In this document: one piece after another, positions 10,485-18,113 of the stretch
Layout of the letters: each line of letters begins with the position of its first letter
How positions within the stretch are numbered: the stretch's first letter is position 1
NCBI GenBank assembly: GCA_016704895.1
Contig: JADIZG010000072.1
Location: forward strand, 149,175-213,174
Length of the DNA: 64,000 bases
Source: Betaproteobacteria bacterium
GTDB lineage: Bacteria; Pseudomonadota; Gammaproteobacteria; Burkholderiales; Casimicrobiaceae
Reading direction: 5' to 3'
Notes under the pieces: generated by a model
Seen by the model: the letters and a program-made list of their open reading frames with translations, nothing else
Told to the model about the DNA's origin: nothing
Database searches by the model: none
Position numbers and translations under genes: made by a program

Positions 10485-10739
10485 TCAGCGGCGCCTGATC
10501 ACGAACCAGAACGCGCCGTCGCGCTCGCCTTCGCCGACGAGCTCGTTTCCGCTTTGCCGGCAGAACGCGCGGAAGTCGCGGACGCTGCCCGGCTCGGTCG
10601 TCAGTATGCGGAGGGTCTGGCCCGTCACCATGCGGTTCAGCGCCGTCTTCGTGCGCAGGATCGGAAGCGGGCAATTGAGGCCGCGCGCATCGACCTCGCG
10701 ATCGACGGGCTCCAGCGCGACGGTGTCCTGGGTGGTCAT
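10485..10739 (-). CDS. tusA: TusA/SirA-like sulfur carrier protein
   Basis: An 84-residue member of the TusA family of small sulfur-transfer proteins. The signature CPLPILRTKTALNRM carries the persulfide-bearing Cys in the CPxP motif near residue 23. The fold then continues with GQTLRILTTEPGSVRDF. It probably relays sulfur for tRNA 2-thiolation or molybdenum-cofactor chemistry. The window encodes two Mo enzymes (PadB, HcrA), but no direct link is shown. It stands alone between the AEC transporter and rfaE2. Confidence 0.85.
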   Translation of the reverse strand: MTTQDTVALEPVDREVDARGLNCPLPILRTKTALNRMVTGQTLRILTTEPGSVRDFRAFCRQSGNELVGEGERDGAFWFVIRRR

Positions 10740-10775
10740 GGCGGAGCCATTATAGCCACGCGCCGGGGTCGGGAG

Positions 10776-11276
10776 CTACCGGCCGCGGACCCTGGCGATC
10801 AGCGCCGTCGTCGAGCGGTCGTGGGCGAACGGCACGGCGACGAAGCGCCCGCCGGCCGCGACGACCTCGGCCGCCCCGGCCGTCGTGGCGGCCGTGTAGT
10901 CGCCGCCCTTCACGAGGATCTCCGGCATGCAGGCGACGATCAGCGCGCGCGGCGTGTCGTCGTCGAACGCGACGACCAGGTCGACGCACGCGAGCGCGGC
11001 GAGCACGGCCATCCGGTCGTCGAGCGCGTTCATCGGCCGGTCGTCGCCCTTGCCCAAGCGCCGGACCGACGCGTCGCTGTTGACGGCGACGGTGAGCGAG
11101 GCGCCGAGCGCCCGCGCCTGCTCGAGATAGGTCACGTGCCCCCGGTGGAGGATGTCGAACACGCCGTTCGTGAACACGCGCGGTCGCGGCAGCGCGGCGA
11201 AGCGCGCGAGCGCGTCGTCGCGCGCGGCGATCTTGGCGAGCGAGGCGGGTGGCGGCAGCGGACGGGGCCGGGTCAT
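10776..11276 (-). CDS. rfaE2: D-glycero-beta-D-manno-heptose 1-phosphate adenylyltransferase
   Basis: A nucleotidyltransferase that activates heptose-1-phosphate as ADP-heptose for the lipopolysaccharide inner core. It has 166 residues and equals the C-terminal half of bifunctional HldE. The motif TNGVFDILHRGHVTYL supplies the HxGH nucleotide site. SDASVRRLGKGDDRP and DDTPRALI follow, and a late catalytic region carries ILVKGGDY. As a stand-alone domain it needs a separate RfaE1 kinase, not found here. It sits next to dolP and the GmhA-family gene, both envelope-related. Confidence 0.93.
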   Translation of the reverse strand: MTRPRPLPPPASLAKIAARDDALARFAALPRPRVFTNGVFDILHRGHVTYLEQARALGASLTVAVNSDASVRRLGKGDDRPMNALDDRMAVLAALACVDLVVAFDDDTPRALIVACMPEILVKGGDYTAATTAGAAEVVAAGGRFVAVPFAHDRSTTALIARVRGR

Positions 11277-11312
11277 CGGTCGACGCCTCGTCGGTGCGCC
11301 GCCGGAGCAGCG

Positions 11313-11894
11313 TCAGCCGGTGATCTCGAACAGCTTGACGACGCGTGCGACGCCGCTCGTCGTCGAGGCGATCCGGGCCGCGTCGTCGGCCTCGACGCGC
11401 GACACGAGGCCCATCAGGTAGACGACGCCGCGCTCGGTGACGACCTTGACCTGCGTCGTCGAGAACTTGTCGGACTCGACGAACCGCGACTTGACCTTCG
11501 ACGTGATGTAGCTGTCGTTGGTGCGCGCCGACAGGTCGGTCGTCGGGCCGATGACGAGCTCGTCGTGCACGCCGCGCACGCGCTCGGTGCCGCGGGCCAG
11601 CGCGTAGATGTCGGCCCTGACCGCGGCGTCGGGGACTTCGCCGGTGAGCAGCACCATCCCGTTGTAGCTCGTGACGTTGAAGTGCACGGTGTCGCCGTAA
11701 CGGCCCGCCACCGTCGTCAGGAGCTTGGTCTCGATCGTCGTGTCGTCCAGTTGCGCGCCGGCGGAGCGGCGGTCGGTGGCGACGAGCGCGGCGCTGGCCG
11801 CGCCGGCCACGATGACCGGGGCGCAGGCCGACAGGAGCGGCGGGACCGCCGCCGCGAGCAGGATCAGCAGCAGGGCGAGCGGGGATCGTGTCAT
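11313..11894 (-). CDS. dolP: BON-domain outer-membrane lipoprotein, DolP/YraP-like
   Basis: A 193-residue lipoprotein. The signal peptide MTRSPLALLLILLAA ends in a lipobox around LLSAC, so the mature protein should begin at Cys near residue 24. Two BON domains follow: the first near 48-110 (DTTIETKLLTTVAGRY, GMVLLTGEV) and the second near 120-190 (SYITSKVKSRF, GVVYLMGLV). In E. coli the homologous DolP supports outer-membrane integrity. The order rsmI-lpoA-yraN-gmhA/diaA-dolP matches the E. coli yraL-M-N-O-P region. The start overlaps the preceding stop (ATGA), indicating translational coupling. Confidence 0.88.
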   Translation of the reverse strand: MTRSPLALLLILLAAAVPPLLSACAPVIVAGAASAALVATDRRSAGAQLDDTTIETKLLTTVAGRYGDTVHFNVTSYNGMVLLTGEVPDAAVRADIYALARGTERVRGVHDELVIGPTTDLSARTNDSYITSKVKSRFVESDKFSTTQVKVVTERGVVYLMGLVSRVEADDAARIASTTSGVARVVKLFEITG

Positions 11895-12484
11895 GACTCG
11901 TCTCCGAGCAGCGTGTGGTCGATCGCGTCGCACAGGCAGTGGATCGTGAGCAGGTGCACTTCCTGGATGCGGGCGGTGCGCGCATGCGGCACGCACAGAT
12001 TGACATCGCCCTCGCCCAGGAGTTCACCGATCCGGCCCCCGCCCTTGCCGGTGAGCGCCACCACGTGCATCTCGTGCTCGTGCGCCGCGACGATCGCGTC
12101 GATCACGTTGCCGGAGTTGCCCGACGTCGAGATCGCGAGCAGCACGTCCCCCCGCCGCCCCAGCGCGCGGACCTGCTTGGAGAAGACCTGCTCGAACGAA
12201 TAGTCGTTGGCGATCGCCGTCAGGAGCGACGTGTCCGTCGTGAGGGCGATCGCCGGCAGGCCCGGGCGTTCCCGCTCGAATCGCCCGACGAGCTCCGCGG
12301 CGAAGTGCTGCGCGTCGGCGGCCGAGCCGCCGTTGCCGCACGCGAGGATGCGGCCATCCGCGAGCAGGCAGCCGGTCATCATCTCGGCAGCGCGTGCGAT
12401 CAGTGGGGCCATCGGCCCTGCCGCAGCGAGCTTCACCTCGGCGCTGGCGGCGAAATGGGAACGGATGCGCTCGACGGGATCCAT
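11891..12484 (-). CDS. gmhA: SIS-domain phosphoheptose isomerase / DiaA family protein
   Basis: A 197-residue SIS-domain protein. GmhA converts sedoheptulose-7-phosphate to D-glycero-D-manno-heptose-7-phosphate, while the close relative DiaA regulates DnaA. The catalytic Glu in AQHFAAELVGRF (near residue 63) and the His in IQEVHLLTIHCL (near residue 180) are both kept, which favours isomerase activity. Phosphate-binding loops CGNGGSAADAQHF and ISTSGNSGNVIDA are intact. Synteny (yraN before it, dolP after it) is that of diaA, whereas the nearby rfaE2 supports the heptose pathway. GmhA is preferred on residues; dual use cannot be excluded. Confidence 0.85.
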   Translation of the reverse strand: MDPVERIRSHFAASAEVKLAAAGPMAPLIARAAEMMTGCLLADGRILACGNGGSAADAQHFAAELVGRFERERPGLPAIALTTDTSLLTAIANDYSFEQVFSKQVRALGRRGDVLLAISTSGNSGNVIDAIVAAHEHEMHVVALTGKGGGRIGELLGEGDVNLCVPHARTARIQEVHLLTIHCLCDAIDHTLLGDES

Positions 12485-12799
12485 GCCGCGAATTCTAGCA
12501 GGCGGCCGGCGGCTGTCCTGAGGGCTTCCTCAGGTGTGCGGCATCGCGTGTCGGCCGCCTGCGGGGATCGCAAGCGCGCGTCGTCGATCCCCGGCGCAAG
12601 CGCCGGAGCGCTCGGTGAGGCGGAGCAGGGGCCCCGCGCTTGCGCGGGGATGCGACCCGAGACGAGCGCAGGGCCGGCGAACTCCGCGTGACCATTCGGG
12701 CCGCCGTTGCATCGCCGGCCCCTCGCCGACGCAGGGGGGGGGGGGGGGGGGGGCGGCGCCGCGGGGGTGGGAGCTCGTCCGGCGCCTCGCCACCAGCCG
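12485..12799. repeat. Intergenic region with two palindromes and a 20-base G run
   Basis: This 315-bp gap between yraN and gmhA/diaA holds no gene I can support. It contains two perfect hairpins with the same GCGC-(AA/TT)-GCGC core: CCGGCGC-AA-GCGCCGG at 12591-12606 and CCCCGCGC-TT-GCGCGGGG at 12632-12649. A related palindrome lies at 40184-40201. A run of 20 consecutive G bases lies at 12734-12753. The palindromes look like REP-type elements or terminators. The G run is either an assembly artefact or a slippage-prone tract. Confidence 0.6.
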
Positions 12800-13168
12800 C
12801 TACTCCTCCTCGCCGAACGCGTCGCGCACCCAGACGACGCGCGAAGGGTCGAGACGGTCGAGCAGCACGACGTCGAACCGGCACGCGGGCGTGCGGGGCA
12901 GCCTGGCAAGGTACTCGCGCGCCGCCGCGATCAGGCGCGCGCGCTTCGCCGCGGTGATGCTGTCCGCCGCATCGCCGAAGGTTCCGGGCCGGCGCAGCCG
13001 CACCTCGACGAACACGACGGTCGTGCCTTCGCGCGCGACGATGTCGAGCTCGCCGTGGCGCGAGTGAACGTTGCGCTCGACGATCGCGAGCCCGTGGGCG
13101 CGGAGGTGGCGTTCGGCCAGCGCCTCGGCCGCGCGCCCGTCGTCGCCGCGGCGGTTCGCGCCGCTCAT
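12800..13168 (-). CDS. yraN: YraN family protein (UPF0102)
   Basis: A 122-residue protein with a predicted restriction-endonuclease-like fold of unknown function. The family motif is clear: GRAAEALAERHLRAHGLAIVERN, then GELDIVAREGTTVVFVEVRLR, where GELDIV and the FVEVR strand carry the acidic and basic residues of the putative nuclease core. The usual K in FVEVK is R here. It begins three bases after the lpoA stop and is clearly cotranscribed, as in most proteobacteria. Length is normal. Confidence 0.93.
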   Translation of the reverse strand: MSGANRRGDDGRAAEALAERHLRAHGLAIVERNVHSRHGELDIVAREGTTVVFVEVRLRRPGTFGDAADSITAAKRARLIAAAREYLARLPRTPACRFDVVLLDRLDPSRVVWVRDAFGEEE

Positions 13169-13171
13169 GCT

Positions 13172-14359
13172 TCAGCGGCCGGCGTCGAGCGGCACGATGG
13201 CGCCGGCGCGGAACGTCGCGAGCCGTCCCTCCCGCCAGATCTGCCGCGAGTCCGACAGCTCGACGCGGCCGGTGGCGCCGTCGAACGACAGGCGGTCGGG
13301 CGGGGCCGTGACGAAAACCTCGGCGACGCGGAACGCGTCGAGCCCCAGCGCGTAGAGGCGGTCGAGCGCTGCGTTCGCGTATTCCGGGCGAGGCAGCTTC
13401 GCGAATGCCGCGGAGTCCGGCACGACGACCCAGCTCACGTCGACGAAGCGGACGTCCTCGAGGTCGAGCCGCGTCGCGTGATCCTGCCGCTGGTTGACCT
13501 GGCCGCTCGCCCAGGTGTTGACGCGGGGCGCGTAGGTCTTCACGAGCGCGGCGTCCGGCCCGTCGACCGCGAGGACGATCGCGTCGACCGGCGCCTTCGC
13601 GAGGTCGCGGCGCAGCACGCGCAGGCCGTCGGGCGTCGGCACGAACGGATGGCTCTGCGGGAGATTGCCGCCCATCAGTATCCACTCGCCCGCGAACGCG
13701 TGCGCGAACCGCTTCATCAGCGGCGAGTCGCCGCCGATCACGGCGACGTTCGCGGCGCCGTCCTCCCGCATGCGGCGCGCGATCGTGCGCGCGTCCGACT
13801 CGATCGCCAGCGCGAACGTGTACAAGCGAGGCGGGAGGGCCGCGGCCTCGTCGAGCTGGTTCAGCGCGATCGTGACCGGAAGCTCGCGGTCGGAGGCGGC
13901 TAGCGCCTTCAGGTCGTCGCGCACGAGCGGTCCGACGACCACGCGCGCGCGCCCTTCCCGCGCGGCGTCGAACGCCGCGAGCACGTCGTCGCTGGCGTGC
14001 GCGATCACGCGCACGCGGTCCCTCGCGCCGGCGGCGTCGGCGGCGGCGAGGAAGCCGTCGCGCACCGCCTCGGCGGCGCGGGCGTAGTCCGGCGACGAGA
14101 GCGGCAGCACGAGCACGATCGGCGGTCCCGCGGGCTTTTCGGGCTCCGGCGGAGGCGGCGTCGCGGCGGTGTCGGACATCGCGGCGGCGGGCGGCGGCTC
14201 GCCCTTCGCGGCCGCCGGCCCGGGCGGATCGGATGCGCTTGTCGCCGGCGCCTGCGCCCAGCAGAATGCGGCGAGGAGCGAAAACATCGCGCCAGCGGCC
14301 CACCGGGGCGGCGCGCGGCGTGGGGCTCGTCGTTGGATCGGATCCGGACCGGCAGGCAT
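13172..14359 (-). CDS. lpoA: Penicillin-binding protein activator LpoA-like
   Basis: A 395-residue protein corresponding to the C-terminal domain of LpoA, the outer-membrane activator of PBP1A. It resembles a periplasmic binding protein, with PIVLVLPLSSPDYARAAEAVRDGF near residue 80 and VVVGPLVRDDL, IALNQLD and VDAIVLAVDG further on. The N-terminal TPR-like half of the E. coli protein is absent, as is usual in betaproteobacteria. A hydrophobic export signal covers residues ~20-38 (MFSLLAAFCWAQA). It has a Cys but not a clean lipobox, so lipidation is doubtful. It is divergent from rsmI, with starts two bases apart. Confidence 0.85.
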   Translation of the reverse strand: MPAGPDPIQRRAPRRAPPRWAAGAMFSLLAAFCWAQAPATSASDPPGPAAAKGEPPPAAAMSDTAATPPPPEPEKPAGPPIVLVLPLSSPDYARAAEAVRDGFLAAADAAGARDRVRVIAHASDDVLAAFDAAREGRARVVVGPLVRDDLKALAASDRELPVTIALNQLDEAAALPPRLYTFALAIESDARTIARRMREDGAANVAVIGGDSPLMKRFAHAFAGEWILMGGNLPQSHPFVPTPDGLRVLRRDLAKAPVDAIVLAVDGPDAALVKTYAPRVNTWASGQVNQRQDHATRLDLEDVRFVDVSWVVVPDSAAFAKLPRPEYANAALDRLYALGLDAFRVAEVFVTAPPDRLSFDGATGRVELSDSRQIWREGRLATFRAGAIVPLDAGR

Positions 14360-14360
14360 C

Positions 14361-15293
14361 GTGGAAGCGTCGGACAGTCGCGGAGGCGGGGAGGGGGCGC
14401 CCGGGAAGGCGGATCCGTCGCGGGATCGCGCGCAACTGGCCCGGGCCGGGGCATTATATGTGGTTGCCACGCCTCTCGGAAACCTGCGCGACGTGACGCT
14501 GCGCGCCGTCGACGTGCTGCGCAGCGTCGACCGCATCGCCGCGGAAGACACGCGCGTGACGGCGAAGCTCCTCGCGCACCTCGGCATCGCGACGCGCCCG
14601 TTCGCGGTCCACGCGCACAACGAGGCCGCGCGCGCATCCGAGATCGTCGCGGCGCTCGATCGCGGGGAAAGCGTCGCGATCGTCACCGACGCGGGAACGC
14701 CGGGCGTGAGCGATCCGGGCGCGCGCATCGTGCGAGCCGCGCGCGACGCCGGGCACCCGGTCGTGCCGGTGCCGGGGCCTTCGGCCGTGGCGGCTGCGGT
14801 GTCGGTGGCGGGCCTCGCGGCGGCGCGCTTCGCGTTCGTGGGATTCCTTCCGACCCAGGCAAAGGCGCGGCGCGCGCTGCTCGAGACGCTCGCCCCGCTG
14901 CCCATGGCGCTCGTGCTCTACGAGGCGCCGCACCGCGTGCGCGCGACCGCGGCCGATCTCGCCGCGGCGCTCGGTCCCGATCGCGACCTCGTCGTGGCAC
15001 GGGAGCTCACGAAGGCGTTCGAGACCGTGGTGCGCGTGCGCCTCGGCGATGCGGCGGACTGGTTCGCGGGCGATGCGAACCGGGAACGCGGCGAGCTCGT
15101 GCTGGTCGTCGACGCGTCGGCGGAAACCTCACGGGATGAAGGGATTACGGCCGACGCCGCCGCGTGGCTCGACGCGCTGCTGCGCGAGCTTCCGCCGTCG
15201 CGCGCCGCCCGCATCGTGGCCGAGAGGACCGGCGCGTCCCGGGACGCCCTGTACGCGCGGGCGCTCGACCGGGCGGGCGGCGAGCGCGGTTGA
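14361..15293 (+). CDS. rsmI: 16S rRNA 2'-O-ribose C1402 methyltransferase RsmI
   Basis: A tetrapyrrole-methylase-fold enzyme that methylates the 2'-OH of C1402 in 16S rRNA. The conserved start is LYVVATPLGNLRDVTLRA. IAAEDTRVT, IVTDAGTPGVSDPG and PVPGPSAVAAAVSVAGL follow, all family signatures. The C-terminal HTH-like tail carries PPSRAARIVAERTGASRDALYARAL. The start is uncertain: GTG 14361 gives 310 residues with ~36 before the conserved core, slightly longer than the E. coli protein. Its upstream sequence overlaps the divergent lpoA promoter region. Confidence 0.93.
   Translation: MEASDSRGGGEGAPGKADPSRDRAQLARAGALYVVATPLGNLRDVTLRAVDVLRSVDRIAAEDTRVTAKLLAHLGIATRPFAVHAHNEAARASEIVAALDRGESVAIVTDAGTPGVSDPGARIVRAARDAGHPVVPVPGPSAVAAAVSVAGLAAARFAFVGFLPTQAKARRALLETLAPLPMALVLYEAPHRVRATAADLAAALGPDRDLVVARELTKAFETVVRVRLGDAADWFAGDANRERGELVLVVDASAETSRDEGITADAAAWLDALLRELPPSRAARIVAERTGASRDALYARALDRAGGERG
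14453..14458 (-). promoter_or_regulatory. Possible -10 element for the lpoA operon
   Basis: A perfect TATAAT on the complementary strand, about 95 bp upstream of the lpoA start and inside the 5' part of rsmI. In GC-rich coding DNA this is conspicuous. A weak TTTCCG can be placed 18 bp upstream as the -35. Confidence 0.35.
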
Positions 15294-15303
15294 CCGTCGT
15301 CAA
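15290..15303. promoter_or_regulatory. FNR/CRP-type palindrome upstream of hemN
   Basis: The sequence TTGAC-CGTC-GTCAA is a perfect dyad matching FNR-family sites. It spans the rsmI stop codon and is centred 44.5 bp before the hemN ATG. HemN is a classic FNR/ANR target because it replaces the O2-dependent enzyme in anoxia. Confidence 0.75.
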
Positions 15304-15340
15304 GGCGCGGGGACCGCCGCCTGGACGACACTTACGACTT

Positions 15341-16765
15341 ATGACGACCCTGAAATCCGGCGTTCTCGCGACCCCGCAGGCCGCGGCGCCGCTCGCGTTC
15401 GACCCCGACCTCGTGCGCAAGTACGATCACGCGGGGCCGCGCTACACGTCGTACCCGACGGCCGACCGGTTCCACGAGGCGTTCGGCCCGGCCGACTACG
15501 TGCAGGCGCTGATCACGCGGCGCGAGACGCGGCCGCACGATCCGCTGTCGCTTTACGTGCACGTCCCGTTCTGCAACACGCTCTGCTTCTACTGCGCGTG
15601 CAACAAGGTCATCACGAAGGACCACGGCCGCAGCGCGAAGTACATCCGCTACGTCGCGCGCGAGATCGACATCGTGTCGTCGATCCTCGAGTCCGACGCG
15701 CCGGTCGCGCAGCTGCACCTGGGCGGCGGCACGCCGACGTTCCTCGCGCGCGACGAGATGAGCTCGCTCATCGGCCACCTGCGCGGGGCGTTCCCGTTCG
15801 CGCCGGACGCCGAGGTGTCGATCGAGGTCGACCCGCGCAAGGTCGACGCGTCGACGATCGCGTTCCTGGGATCGCTCGGCTTCAACCGGATCTCGGTCGG
15901 CGTGCAGGACTTCGACCCCGCCGTGCAGCGGGCGGTGAATCGCATCCAGAGCGAGGCGGAGACGCGCGCCGTGATCGAGTCGGCGCGCGCGAACGGCTTC
16001 GTCTCGGTCAACACCGACCTGATCTACGGCCTGCCGAAGCAGACGGTGGCGGGCTTCTCGAGGACGCTCGACCGCGTCATCGGGCTGTCGCCCGACCGCA
16101 TCGCGCTCTACAGCTACGCGCACGTGCCGCACCTGTTCAAGCCGCAGCGCCGGATCCTGCTCGAGGAGCTGCCGCCGCCCGCGGACAAGCTCGCGATCCT
16201 GTCGCTCGCGATCGAGAAGCTCGGCGCGGCGGGCTACGTCTACATCGGGATGGACCACTTCGCCAAGCCGGGCGACGAGCTCGCCCGCGCGCAGGCGGAG
16301 CGCAAGCTGCACCGCAACTTCCAGGGCTACTCGACGAAGCCGGACTGCGACCTGCTCGCGTTCGGCATCTCGGCGATCGGCAAGGTCGGGCGCACCTACG
16401 TGCAGAACGTGCGCACGCTCGACGAGTACTACGACCGGCTCGACGCGCGCGCGCTGCCGGCGTTCCGCGGCTACCTGCTGACCGACGACGACCTGGTCCG
16501 GCGCGACGCGATCAGCCGGCTGATGTGCGACTTCGACCTGCCGATCCCCGAGTTCGAGGCGCGGCACGGCGTCGTGTTCCACCTTGCGTTCGCCGCGGAG
16601 CTCCTGGCGCTCGCGCCGCTGGCGGCGGACGGTCTCGTCGAGGTCACGCCCACGTTGATCCGCGTCACCGAGCGCGGGCGCCTGCTCGTGCGGACCGTCG
16701 CGATGGTGTTCGACCGGCACCTGCGCGAGGCGCGGGCGGCGGCGCGGTACTCGCGGGTGATCTGA
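15341..16765 (+). CDS. hemN: Oxygen-independent coproporphyrinogen III oxidase HemN
   Basis: A radical-SAM enzyme that oxidatively decarboxylates coproporphyrinogen III to protoporphyrinogen IX without O2 in haem synthesis. The protein has 474 residues. The N-terminus includes DHAGPRYTSYPTADRF, a substrate-contact region. The radical-SAM cluster motif CNTLCFYCAC (C-x3-C-x2-C-x-C) lies near residue 75, followed by LHLGGGTPTFL. The HemN C-terminal domain contains GIGMDHF-like YIGMDHFAKPGDELA. The start is ATG 15341; the upstream in-frame extension belongs to antisense or rsmI sequence. An FNR-type site just upstream suggests anaerobic induction. Confidence 0.95.
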   Translation: MTTLKSGVLATPQAAAPLAFDPDLVRKYDHAGPRYTSYPTADRFHEAFGPADYVQALITRRETRPHDPLSLYVHVPFCNTLCFYCACNKVITKDHGRSAKYIRYVAREIDIVSSILESDAPVAQLHLGGGTPTFLARDEMSSLIGHLRGAFPFAPDAEVSIEVDPRKVDASTIAFLGSLGFNRISVGVQDFDPAVQRAVNRIQSEAETRAVIESARANGFVSVNTDLIYGLPKQTVAGFSRTLDRVIGLSPDRIALYSYAHVPHLFKPQRRILLEELPPPADKLAILSLAIEKLGAAGYVYIGMDHFAKPGDELARAQAERKLHRNFQGYSTKPDCDLLAFGISAIGKVGRTYVQNVRTLDEYYDRLDARALPAFRGYLLTDDDLVRRDAISRLMCDFDLPIPEFEARHGVVFHLAFAAELLALAPLAADGLVEVTPTLIRVTERGRLLVRTVAMVFDRHLREARAAARYSRVI

Positions 16766-16799
16766 CCGTCGGATCCGCGGCGCCTGCCGCCGCGCCCGG

Positions 16800-18026
16800 T
16801 CAGTACGTCTCGAGGTGGTAGCGCCCCTGCGCGCGCAGGGTCGGCAGCATCGCGTCCCAGTCGAGACCCTGCTCGCGGCACGCGTCGGCGAGCGCCTGCG
16901 CGACGCCCTCCTCCATTCCCTTGAGCCCGCAGATGTAGACGAAGGTGTTCGGGTCGGCGACCAGCTTCGCGACGTCGGCCGCGCGCTCCCGGATGCGATC
17001 CTGCACGTAGCACTTGGGCTCGCCGGGCACGCGCGAGAACGCGAAGTTGATGTCGATGAAGTCCTTCGGCAGCTTCATGAGCGGCCCGAAGTAGGGCAGC
17101 TCCTCGGGGGCGCGCGCGCCGAAGAACAGCATCAGGCTGCCGCCTTCCTTGAGCGGGATGCGCCGCCGGCGACGCTCGGTCATCGCGCGCATCGGCGCCG
17201 AGCCGGTGCCGGTGCACACCATGAGCAGGTTCGCTCCCGGATGGTTGGGCATCAGGAAGCTCGTGCCGTAGGGGCCGATCACGTTCACCGTGTCGCCCTT
17301 CGCGAGGTCGCACAGGAAGTTCGACGCGACGCCCTTCACGGGCCGGCCCTCGTGGTCCTCGTCGACGCGCTTCACGGTGAGCGCGAGGTTGTTGTAGCGC
17401 GGGCGCTCGCCTTCGCGCGGGCTCGCGACCGAATAGAGGCGGGGATGGTGCGGCCGTCCCTGCGCGTCGGTGCCCGGCGGCAGGATGCCGATCGTCTGTC
17501 CCTCGAGCACGGGGAACGCCGCCTGCCCGAAGTCGAGCACGATGTGACGGATGTCGGAGGACGCGCCGTCGCCGGTCAGCCGGAAATTGCCGCTGACGGT
17601 CGCGACGGCGGGCTTCGCGGCCGGGTAGAGGTTGACGTAGGGATGCGCGGCCGACCACGGTGGCGGCGATGCGCCTCCCTGTCCGGCCGACGCCGCCGCG
17701 ACGATGCGCTCGACCTCGGGCGGGAGCTCGCTCGCGCCTTCCGCGTCCGCGAGCTCGCGCTGCGGCGGCAGCGAATCCCACTTGAGCTGCTCCTCGATCG
17801 AGTACATCTCGACCTTCGCGACCTGGCGCCAGCTGTCGATCGCGCCGGTCGGGCACGGCGCGATGCACACGTTGCAGTTGTCGCACTTGCCCGGGTTGAC
17901 GACGTAGTTGCGCTCGTCGTGCGTGATCGCGTCGATCGGGCAGCTCTCCTCGCAGGTGTTGCACCGGATGCAGATCTCCGGGTCGATCAGGTGCTGGCGG
18001 ACGACGTCGGTGGCGGCGGTAGTCAT
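16800..18026 (-). CDS. boxA: Benzoyl-CoA 2,3-epoxidase reductase component BoxA
   Basis: A 408-residue reductase that passes electrons from NADPH to the BoxB epoxidase. The N-terminal ferredoxin domain carries two 4Fe-4S motifs, CIRCNTCEESCP and CDNCNVCIAPCP, within the first 55 residues. The rest is an FNR-like FAD/NADP domain, with RLYSVASPREG (FAD), NLLMVCTGTGSAPMRAM (NADP) and a terminal RYHLETY. The start is ATG 18026 (MTTAATDVVRQHLID). It is the last gene of the leftward boxR-C-B-A cluster, 87 bp after boxB, converging on hemN. Confidence 0.95.
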   Translation of the reverse strand: MTTAATDVVRQHLIDPEICIRCNTCEESCPIDAITHDERNYVVNPGKCDNCNVCIAPCPTGAIDSWRQVAKVEMYSIEEQLKWDSLPPQRELADAEGASELPPEVERIVAAASAGQGGASPPPWSAAHPYVNLYPAAKPAVATVSGNFRLTGDGASSDIRHIVLDFGQAAFPVLEGQTIGILPPGTDAQGRPHHPRLYSVASPREGERPRYNNLALTVKRVDEDHEGRPVKGVASNFLCDLAKGDTVNVIGPYGTSFLMPNHPGANLLMVCTGTGSAPMRAMTERRRRRIPLKEGGSLMLFFGARAPEELPYFGPLMKLPKDFIDINFAFSRVPGEPKCYVQDRIRERAADVAKLVADPNTFVYICGLKGMEEGVAQALADACREQGLDWDAMLPTLRAQGRYHLETY

Positions 18027-18113
18027 CGGGAAATCGTGAGCGTGGAAATCGTGCGCGTCAACGGCGACCTCGGGGGACGCGCGCGCGGAGTGGTTTGGGT
18101 TTACCCCACCCAA

